From Muscardinus avellanarius (lineage: Eukaryota > Chordata > Mammalia > Rodentia > Gliridae): a stretch of 64,000 bases of DNA. The notes beneath the pieces are model-generated. The model made no database searches. It was given only the letters and a program-made list of their open reading frames with translations, and had not been told where the DNA came from. The position numbers and the translations under genes were made by a program. Numbering within the stretch: the stretch's first letter is position 1; each line of letters begins with the position of its first letter. Shown in pieces: positions 55,701 to 64,000 of the stretch. Location: assembly GCA_963383645.1 (NCBI GenBank), contig OY726564.1, positions 114,261,415-114,325,414 of the forward strand. The letters run 5' to 3'.

Positions 55701-56585
55701 TTAGGGGGAAACACCCCAACCATCTTTATTTTTTTAGGTCTCTATGTGGCCACATGGCTAGTAAGATGGTATTTTTCACTTCTCCACGACTGGAAACCCA
55801 GCACAACAAAAGCAAGTTAAAGAAGTTCCAGTTCCACATACTGGAGTTCTAGAAATAAATGAATATAGTAACCTCTACTCTCCGGGTTGCAAAAACACAA
55901 ATTCTTAAAAGCAAGTGGAAGGATTCTTCCAAAGGAAATCCTCCAAGCAAAATGGTGGTGTTGGGTAGATTGTTTCTCGAGGTTTCGGGGGGCTGCAGAC
56001 TCTCAAGGAGAAGCAGATCGGGGCGGTGAGCCTTGGCATTCTTGAACACGCCCGGGAGCCCCTTCTGGAGCCTGCTCTCTTTAGGTTTTGTGCGAAGGCC
56101 CAATGGAGGTGCTGGACGGCGTGAGTTCCAAAGACTTTGTTTACTCTGGGCTTGGCAACTTCTGCGCAGCCACTGTGGAGCCCAAAAGAAAGAACACCAA
56201 AGGAGAACTTTTAAAAAGGAAGAAAGGAAAAAGAAGAGAAAAAGAACAGGCGCTCTTAGCTCCAACGGAAGCTATGCCAAGAAGCAACTAACTAAAAACA
56301 GACTGAACAGAGACAGAAATGAGGAAGGAATGAAATGGTTTGGCGTCCGGCAGACAAACGCACAACAGGAGAATTCGCGTGGCTTCAGAGCGGCCCTTGG
56401 CGTCTACCTCAGAGATTAATTCGCGTGTGGGTTATGGATGTCGCTTTTCAATTTTTATTTCTGGAAGGGTATTTTGCAATGTGTTAGTAAGAAAAAGATG
56501 AACTATTTTCCTTATTTTAAATAGTGAAAAGATCACCATCTCCCCCGACTCTCCCAAATTCTACCTCTAATTTATTGCAGTTTTA

Positions 56586-56586
<1 letters not shown>

Positions 56587-56635
<49 letters not shown>
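56587..56635. repeat. (GT)n microsatellite
   Basis: About 24 GT units. Confidence 0.97.
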
Positions 56636-56636
<1 letters not shown>

Positions 56637-57213
56637 GAATCACTAGCCCACTTCCTAGGATCTCAAACCAAATAAAGCACTAAAAACCCAAATGTCTGGG
56701 CCTACTGCCTTTCAACTAGTTTTTGAACACTCCCTTTTGAGGAGATAGGGGACTGTTTGCCTTTTTTTTTCTTCTTCCATCTACTGTAACAAAAAGAAGG
56801 GGGGTGGGGGCTGCTGTTCCACAAAAAGGCAGGGAGGGTGCGGTGAGGGCCAGCTCTGATTCTGCATCACCCTGAGTCCAAGCAGCCCCGGGCTGAGCTC
56901 TGAGCTCTGAGAGTATTTGGCGGATTTGATGGAATCCGCCGATGGCTGGTGCGGTAATGAATGTCTCCAATGTTTGTCTGTGATTAGAACGTTTTCATGT
57001 GTCCTCGTGGGCCCCGCTGAGCTTCCGGGTATGTGTGGAGGCTTAGCACACTCAAATCACCCCTGGAAGGGCACGCTGGCGACGCCCAAGGAGAAAGCTC
57101 ACCACTGTAAGGCTGATTTCACTCTCACCTTTGACCAGGAGAAGTAATTACATATAATTTGTGGAAAGAGTTCTTCTGGAATGACAAAACATAAAGGAAA
57201 CACAGAATTTTTT

Positions 57214-57298
57214 TTTCCCTGCGGTGCTGGGGGTTGAACACAAGGTTTTCTGCCCACTAGCCACGTGCTCGACCACTGAGCTGCACCCCTGAGGCCTA
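57214..57298 (-). mobile_element. ID-type SINE (monomer)
   Basis: GGTGCTGGGGGTTGAACACA, then CTAGCCACGTGCTCGACCAC, then TGAGCTGCACCCCTGAGG. Reverse-oriented ID core with a T-rich end at 57209. Confidence 0.85.
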
Positions 57299-58214
57299 GT
57301 AGCTTGTTTAAACTAAACTGAATACTTTTCAGATAAGAAATCCCAATTCAGTTTGAAGTGGGTTATTTCCCTCTTTCTTGTTATCAAAGCCCTGGGCTCT
57401 GAGCTTCTCTGAAAGCCGGGGGCGCCTATGGCCAGGCTCTTTAGACCATTTTCTGCAGAACTACAAAGTCCCAACTTGATGACGCACAGATCCTCCGCTG
57501 CCAGACACTTGTTTTCTTCGATGATGGAGTGGTTCTGAGGGCACTGGCGGTGACAGATCACAGCCGACAGCAGGGAGGTCCGCAGGGCAGCACTTGGGCA
57601 CAGTGTTCTGTCCTCCTCCTTGCCATTCCAGTCCCCTCTGCCAGTTGCACCAACCTTAGCGGGTGTGTTGGGAGACACAAGGAAGGCACCTCTGCCAGTG
57701 TGTGCGACCCCACCCACCCCTAGGTAGCCGTCGTCCTCGCCCCAGGACATTTGTGTCACTTCTGAGCTCCCAGTGCCTTTGCGAGGAGTCTCGTGAAGCC
57801 CATATCTTACCTCACCCGTCCCCGTTCCAGTGAGTTGTACACCAGGCGAGCTCCTCGGTGGGCGGAAGCTTTGAGTGTTGTGTTACGGAGATCAAGTCTG
57901 CACGTGTTACCCAGGTAGCGCGTTCCACATTTTGGTGCTTCTCTTTCTACTGATCTTCAGTTTGAATCTGAAGATCCTTGTGGTGAAGCTAAAAGGAAGA
58001 GTTAGACAACGGTAGGAGATAGTCGTGTTTATAATACGGTGAGAGGGAAGAGCTGCCACGCTGCCGCCCTACAGGCCCCGGCCACTGACTTGCTGCTGCC
58101 AGTATTTTCCAGGTCACTGAGTGCTATTTTTCCTTTGTTGGAAATTTTTTCATGGCTGAAAATTTAGAACCGTGTTTTCTATATGTGGCTACAAAGAGGT
58201 ATTTTTTTTTGTTT
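57299..58214. other. Intergenic sequence, no feature recognised
   Basis: Unique sequence of moderate GC with no supported gene. Confidence 0.45.
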
Positions 58215-58420
58215 GGTTTTTGTTTTCGGTGCTGGGGGTTGAACCCAGGGGCATTGTACCTCTGAGCTACACCCTCAGCCCGATTTTTTGTTTTTTATTT
58301 TGAAACAAAATCTCACTAAGTTGGGAAAGTCCTTGCTAAGTTGTGGGCTGGCTATGAACCTGAGCTCTCCTGGCTAGACTCCCAAGTACTGGGATGACAG
58401 GTGCGCAGCACCGTCCCTGG
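58215..58420 (-). mobile_element. B1-dID-type SINE
   Basis: GGTGCTGGGGGTTGAACCCA, then GAAACAAAATCTCACTAAGT, then GTGCGCAGCACCGTCCCTGG. Confidence 0.93.
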
Positions 58421-58599
58421 ATGGTAATGGAGACCTTGAAATGTGACTATTCTGTATTGATGTAAAAACACATACACCGGATTTTGAAGACAGTGCAAAG
58501 TATAAGATACCTCACTAACTTATTACATATTCAATATCCAAAATATATTACATATTTTGGATAAAAAATACATTATTAAAATTATCTTTACTTTTTCCC

Positions 58600-58782
58600 C
58601 CTAGTACTTAGGGATTGAACCCAGGATATTCTACCAATGAGCTATATATCCCTAGTCCCTTTAATTTTTTATTTTGAGTCAATGTCAAAATAAGTGGCCC
58701 AGGCTGGGCCTCAAACTTGTGATCCTCCTGCCTCAGCCTCCCAAGTAGCTGGGATTTTAGGTGTGCACCGCAACACCTGGTT
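58600..58782 (-). mobile_element. B1-dID-type SINE (old copy)
   Basis: CTTAGGGATTGAACCCAGGA, then CCTGCCTCAGCCTCCCAAGT, then GTGCACCGCAACACCTGG. Confidence 0.9.
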
Positions 58783-60160
58783 TACATGGCAGTCTGTGTG
58801 CATGGAGAGGTCATTTATTGTTTGGCCTGTGGTTAGTGGTAAAGTCACTATCCCTTATCGTTCTTGTTTAAGGTGGACGAGAGTCATTTACTTATAGCAA
58901 AGAACACTGTTTTTATAGTGTAGATTAACGAATGGCTTCATTCCTTAAATGCACTGAGAGAGCATTAGCAGAATCCAGACATCTGACCTCAGCTGTGCTG
59001 GGGCCGCAGGGCAGGAGAGAGCGGGCGCTGACAGAGGTCTGCGGTAAGCACACTTGACGTCCAAGACTGCTAGGACTGACCGGAGAATCCATGACGGACA
59101 TAGATGACTTTCCAAACCCCGAGTTCTCCAGCTGAGCACAGCAGAACATGACCCAGAGGAAGCCAGCGCACAGAAGACCTGAGGAGTCAGATGGACCTCC
59201 AACCGCCCCACTACAGGGCTTGTTCAGAGAGGAGGCCGTGAGGCCGCCGGGAGGAGGCCGTGGCTGGTTTCCATCTTGGAGGAAGGGGCTGTTTCCATCA
59301 GCCTGCCTGCCCGAGATTGCAGCTGAGCCATATTTAGCCTCTAAAGCTACATGTTTTAGTGCCTGGCTCTTTTTAACTGGCATATGTTAAGAGCTTTGAA
59401 TTAACAGGTGCATAAAAACTGTCGAAAAACACTTAAATCTCAAGACAGACTGTCAGTTGTATTAAAAAATATGATGTTACATAACCACACACGCTCAACA
59501 CGTCCAGCATGTTACAGCGTGGAAAGTCCTTTCTCCCTCCAAGCAACCCAGCAATGCTAACCTGCACCGTGACACAAAGGCCCTGGCCCTTCTGGGGCCC
59601 TGGAGGGCAGGGGTTCCAGGCAGAGGAGGCTGGTGGTGGCAGACCACAGTCCTGGAGGGAGGCACTCCCTCCCAGTGCAATTGTCTTCCTGTTGTTGAGA
59701 TCCCCTTTGTGAGCCCAGCTAAGGCTGAAGGAAAAAGAACTCCTAGGGTGCTGGGAGGCACAGCCGAGTTTGCTCCTTTTAAGGAATATAAATTTATCAC
59801 TCTATGTGGTGAAATTGAAATTAAAATTAGCACCGGATGATGGAGAGAGAGATCGCGTTGCTTAAAGTTGGGTGAGTTACGGCTGTCTCAAGTGAGTGTC
59901 AAGACACGACTTGGGTAAAAGAAGATGAGTCACGTATGAGCCACTTAAACCAGAAGGTGAATCATATGTACTTCCAGACATTCAGAGTCCCATTATTATA
60001 TTTTTAAAGACAATAGTTATCTATGGATAACTCTGTGGTCAGGATGGAGGGACCTAGCATTTCTGACTAAATACTTTTTCTTGGACATAGTATGTACCAT
60101 AAAAGCATTTTTAGGGCAATTTTAATTTAAAAAGTTTGGGTAACCTTGGCTATGTTCGAT
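58783..60160. other. Intergenic sequence, no feature recognised
   Basis: Unique sequence. No supported gene; overlapping frames at 58925-59390 lie on opposite strands and show no domain. Confidence 0.45.
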
Positions 60161-60164
60161 CTGA

Positions 60165-60300
60165 TTCCTCAAATTCAGCACTGGGTCCTACTTTACCAAA
60201 TAGCTCAGTGACCATGGCCAAATCAGTTACATTTTCTAAGCCTCGTTTAGTTTTTCAACTGTAATATGGAGGCAAATGGAGGTAAGTGTGGGTGAAAAAG
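60165..60300 (+). mobile_element. MIR SINE fragment
   Basis: TGACCATGGCCAAATCAGTT, then TCTAAGCCTCGTTTAGTTTT, then ACTGTAATATGGAGGCAAA. These follow the MIR core (GACCTTGGGCAAGTTAC...CCTCAGTTTCC...TGTAAAATGG). Confidence 0.75.
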
Positions 60301-60975
60301 ACTCAGCCTTCATCTTAGTTCTAAAAAGAGCAAAATCCTATGCTTGGTGAAGTTCTACCTGGACTGAGAGCCACTCTGGATAGCCCTACGTAGACCGCCA
60401 AAGCTGGGATACTGGTCTTGCAAGGAAGATTGTTTGTTTGTTTGCTTTGGGGGCCTAACCTTTAGATGCCTGCTATTCGTTTGCATTCCCGTCTGTCCTT
60501 TTGTTTAGTGTGCATTTCAGACCCAGGAGGCTGCCAGAGTCAGGTTTTCAGAGCAATGGACCCTCAAATGCATGTGCAAAGCTTTGCTGGGGACTATATT
60601 TGAGGACAACAGAGATAAGAGGGCAGCTGTTGGGTAGAGTGAGCGTTGCACTACAAAGACCTCAGCAGGTGGTGGTGGGGAGGCCCCACTTCTGCCCAGG
60701 TCAGCAAAGGGGGCAGTCCTCTGCATCCTCACAGCAGTGCTCTTTAGCTGCAGGCTGCCGCACCCATACAGGGTGGGGGAACCCCTTCTGGCAAGGCTGT
60801 TCACTTTAGGCAAGAGCAACTCCAGCAGAAATGAGGGCCATGGGCTGTTAGCAGCCTCCCCTGCTGGAGGAAGGGCGATGTGGTCAGGGGTGTGGGCTGG
60901 GCAGCCCTCCGTGGACCATCCACACAGAGCACACACAGGACCCTCCTGACGGTTCTTACCCACTTTCTCTCTCTC
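60301..60975. other. Intergenic sequence, no feature recognised
   Basis: Moderate-GC unique sequence with no supported gene. Confidence 0.45.
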
Positions 60976-60979
60976 ACAA

Positions 60980-61150
60980 GACATGTGACCTTAGACAAGA
61001 GAATTATTGTCCCAAACCCACACTCTGCTCATTCCTAATTTGGAGATAACAGAACCAGGTAAGGTTATGAGGGCTAAAGAAATGATATGTGTAAGGCATC
61101 TAAGAGAGTGTCTGATGTATAATGGTCTTTTAAAATGCTAGTTTCTCCTT
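60980..61150 (+). mobile_element. MIR SINE fragment
   Basis: ATGTGACCTTAGACAAGAGA, then TAATTTGGAGATAACAGAAC, then AATGATATGTGTAAGGCATC, in MIR order. Confidence 0.7.
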
Positions 61151-61351
61151 ACTCTATTCAAATATAAATTCTTTATTTTTAAGGATATTTTCAAAACAAG
61201 AAGATATGATGAATATGTGACGCTCTTGAGGCTGGTCCTTGGATGTAAACGTCCTCCTGTTTAAACAGTCTCACTCTATGTGGAGGGCTGGCACTGGACC
61301 AGATTGTTTTTTGCCCCCCTAAAGGACATTTTGTTTGTTTGTTTGTTTGTT

Positions 61352-61559
61352 TTTGTTTTGTTTTGTTTTTGCAGTACTAGGGATGGAACCCAGGGACTTT
61401 CTACCTCCAAGCCCTATTTTTTATTCTTCATTTTGAAACAGAGTCTTACTAGGTTGCAGAGGGCCTCACTAAGTAGCTGAGGCTGGCCACAAACCTGCAA
61501 TCCTCCCATCTCAGCCTTCCAAGTACTAGGATTACAAGTGTGTACCACCACGCCAGGCT
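61352..61559 (-). mobile_element. B1-dID-type SINE
   Basis: A GTTT-rich tail from about 61330, GCAGTACTAGGGATGGAACC, GAGTCTTACTAGGTTGCAGA and GTGTACCACCACGCCAGGCT. The ID half lacks the GCTATACC segment. Confidence 0.93.
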
Positions 61560-62446
61560 CAGGACCTGGTTCTTAAAAAAAAAAATACAAACATACTGAA
61601 ATTGTGAGATCTCTCTGTACCCCACGGCCGCCACCGGATGGCTCTCCACCACGCAGCCGGCCCCAGCAGTGCTCAGCATTGGGTGTTGATGTGCTAGGAC
61701 TGAGGTTGGAGGTGCTCCCCAGAAGGGCTCCCCTGCCCCCTTCTGTCTTGACTTGAGGGCCTGTCAGTAAGTATCCTGCCAAATTTCTTTGACATGAGTT
61801 TGTTAAAATGAAGAAGATTCAGATGGGGTAGAGAGGAGGCAGGCAGAAACGTTGGCTTTTTTGCCAAATCCCTTTTAGACATGACCCCAAGCGGAAGTCA
61901 GAGAGTACGTGCAGTTCCTGATCGGCCGCCTCCCCCGGAAGGTGTTGTTAGTACTTTGTGATGGTTTTATAAAATTATATGATTAGCATGTAGAATGTAC
62001 GATGTTTATCGTATGTATTATTTATTGACTTTTATGGTCATCCTATTATTGTTGGGGGAGGCATCATATTATCGTCGTTTCGTCCTGACTGAATGGTAAG
62101 AAGTCAGCCTCTGTCATGGGCCTGGACGAGCATGGGTCTGGGCCAAGAGGCACTGCACTGGGGAAAGATGCACGTGGAGGGCTCATGACTGACACAATTC
62201 CCGCTCTCTGGAGACTTCCCTGTGGCCGTGCGTGACATTCAGAGACACAGGTCAGAGGTCAGTTGCCTCCTCTCTGTCCTGCTGGCCCCTGCCCTCTGCC
62301 CTCCCCTCTGTCTTCTACCCACAGAGGCTTTCTCCTTTCCCTTTCTCAGCGTCAGCCACGATGGCATAGCAAACACAGCGGGTCAAAAAGAGGAGAGACA
62401 GCATTGTAAAGCCAAACCCTGTTGGTATGTATTTGAGATTTTATTT
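61560..62446. other. Intergenic sequence, no feature recognised
   Basis: Unique sequence with no supported gene. Confidence 0.45.
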
Positions 62447-62648
62447 TATTTTTTTTTATCCTGGTATTGAACCCAGGGGCATTCTACCTCCAAGCCACAT
62501 CCCCGCCTATTTTATTTTTATTTGGAAACAGGGTCTCACTGGGTTGCTGAGAGTCTCATTACTTGCTGTGGTTGTCCTTGACCCTGCCATCCTCCTGCCT
62601 CGGCCTCCCAGGTACTGCAGGGATTGAAGGCGTGCGCCACCACACTTG
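62447..62648 (-). mobile_element. B1-dID-type SINE
   Basis: GGTATTGAACCCAGGGGCAT, then GGAAACAGGGTCTCACTGGG, then GCGTGCGCCACCACACTTGG, with a T-rich tail. Confidence 0.93.
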
Positions 62649-63734
62649 GAATATTCCGAGTTTTGCAAAGGTAAAAAACAGTTGTTACCCGGGAAGTTAT
62701 CGGGTCAAGCTCCGGGAGAAAATTACTGAAAAGGCACCGGGCTCTGGCACTGATGACCTCTTTAGCTGGGAGATATTTTTATCTCTCATTATGGAATGGG
62801 AAGATCTTCTTCTCTAAATATAAGAATGAAGTAAAATCTTCACCAGCCCATAAGCAACTTACAATAGAAAAGAAGAAAATTAGAACTTAGAGCCATAACA
62901 ATAAAACAGACGAAGACAACCCACACAAAACCCACTCTCCAAACCACTGTGAGAGCCAAACAGCCCCACTCCTCAGGGCATATTGCTCTTTATTTTAGTT
63001 TATTTACACGAAGGCATCCATTGCCTCTCTTTGGAGGAGTCTGGGGTGTTTTAGAGGTAGAAGTGAGTTTTTGTTGGTGATTTATATTAGCAGTTTTTCA
63101 TGATTATTATATAAGACAGCGGGTGCTTCTGTATTTCATCTTTAAAGTATGTAACAAGACCCTGAGAAATACTAGTCAATTAAAATAGCTCACGTTACCA
63201 TTTGGTTTTCGAGAGCAGCTGTGACCCACAGCTTCATCAGCGACTCGTACCCCGTGCTTGGTCAACATGCAGCACGCCGTACCTATGCAACGCAAACCTC
63301 ACGGTAAATCAGGTCTGGGGCCAAAGTATAGACTCTGAATGATCACAAGACTGGAAGAAAGAGTGGGATGGAGGTGGAGGGGGACCGGGCAGTCTGATGC
63401 GTTTTAGCATCTCTGGGGACAACCTTGCAGGGCCCTGTCCTTCTGCCGCATCCTGGCAACTTGGCGTGGCCCAGTGGCCTCTGCTGGGCCAGCGGCAATG
63501 GCTTCGCGAAGGCCAGCTCCTCTCCCATGCCCAGACTGTCCCTTCATGTCACTTTCAGTCTTGGAGAAGCAGGACAGCACGGGCACACATATACCCCACG
63601 GCATCTGACATCCTGGTGAGGTCAAGGTGCTATGACCCCCCAGGTCTACCAGTGGGGGAGAGGAGTTAGGTGGGAGCTGGCTGCATCGATTCCCTCTCCT
63701 TGCTCTCAGCTGTGAACCTCTCTTTGTGTGTGTC
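62649..63734. other. Intergenic sequence, no feature recognised
   Basis: Unique sequence with no supported gene. Confidence 0.45.
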
Positions 63735-63784
63735 CCAGGGCCCTGCACATGCCAGGCTCTGCCGCTGAGCTACGCCCCAGCCCC
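63735..63784 (-). mobile_element. ID-type SINE fragment
   Basis: CCCAGGGCCCTGCACATGCC followed by TCTGCCGCTGAGCTACGCCC is the reverse complement of the middle of an ID core. Confidence 0.75.
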
Positions 63785-64000
63785 AGCATCACTTCTTCAT
63801 AGAGCCTATCCGCAGATGTGCTTACTGAGAGCGTCCAGCGAGGTTCTGACGTGGTCCCTGCAAAGCAGTGCTCTCCTAAGTAAAATGCTGGCAGTTAATC
63901 CTGGCCTCAGACTATTTCCCTAGAGGGCTTGAGTCAGACAGGAGGGTGGCATGAAGTCTTCCCAGAAACTGGTCTTTTTTTGTTTTTTGTTTTTAATTCT

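Larger units (their letters stand above)
49796..57213. other. Second transposon-free block, upstream of PRRX1
   Basis: I recognise no SINE, LINE, LTR or DNA transposon over about 7.4 kb, although SINEs average roughly one per 1.2 kb elsewhere. The sequence is AT-rich with many ATTA/TAAT cores, plus a (GT)n at 56587-56635. No gene is supported: the frames at 52728-53276, 53664-54005 and 55484-55852 show no recognisable domains. Confidence 0.6.

Noticed and set aside
55484..55852. 122-residue frame on the plus strand
   Set aside because: No family recognised, no promoter or splice evidence, and an alternative overlapping frame exists.
57800..64000. The neighbouring gene expected upstream in other mammals (GORAB)
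   Set aside because: No frame resembling it was found. By human spacing it should be about 100 kb or more away from PRRX1.
1..64000. CRISPR arrays, operons, phage or prokaryotic mobile systems
   Set aside because: The sequence is clearly mammalian. Regularly repeated units are microsatellites or SINE tails.

Overview
This is a 64 kb piece of a mammalian nuclear genome, almost certainly from a squirrel-family (sciuromorph) rodent. The main clue is about 40 copies of a dimeric SINE: a B1/7SL-like left half, an A-rich linker and a short ID-like right half (the B1-dID type known from squirrels and dormice). Old mammal-wide repeats (MIR, L2, a MER5-type DNA transposon, MaLR-like LTRs) and rodent-like L1 3' ends are also present. 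There is no bacterial-style gene organisation. Almost all long open frames are chance frames in SINEs, microsatellites or the CpG island.

The only protein-coding sequence I can support is the first coding exon of PRRX1 (paired-related homeobox 1). It lies on the minus strand at 24442-24682: 80 codons plus one base, from a well-placed ATG to a consensus GTGAGT donor. It sits in a CpG island (about 24.1-26.6 kb). The homeodomain exons are not in the window, so positions 1-24441 are read as the 5' part of PRRX1 intron 1. Positions above about 25.0 kb are read as promoter and upstream intergenic DNA.

Layout. 1-16 kb: intron 1, packed with SINEs, microsatellites, an antisense L1 end, an L2 3' end and a local 145-bp duplication. 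16.1-28.7 kb: no recognised transposon at all, centred on exon 1 and the CpG island, with several AT-rich, homeodomain-site-like blocks. 28.7-49.8 kb: upstream intergenic DNA again dense in SINEs, with five MaLR-like LTR pieces, an L1 3' end and a MIR. 49.8-57.2 kb: a second stretch without recognised transposons, holding the best candidate distal regulatory elements (around 50.9-51.15 and 52.08-52.7 kb). 57.2-64 kb: SINEs and MIRs again.

No new multi-gene system was found. The points most worth a second look are the two transposon-free zones, an uninterrupted 17-unit GAG repeat in the presumed PRRX1 5' leader, a SINE subfamily with a recurrent internal hairpin, nested and composite SINE insertions, and a small CpG-dense palindromic patch at 34.56-34.70 kb. 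All repeat-family and conservation statements rest on recognition by eye; no alignment or database search was run.
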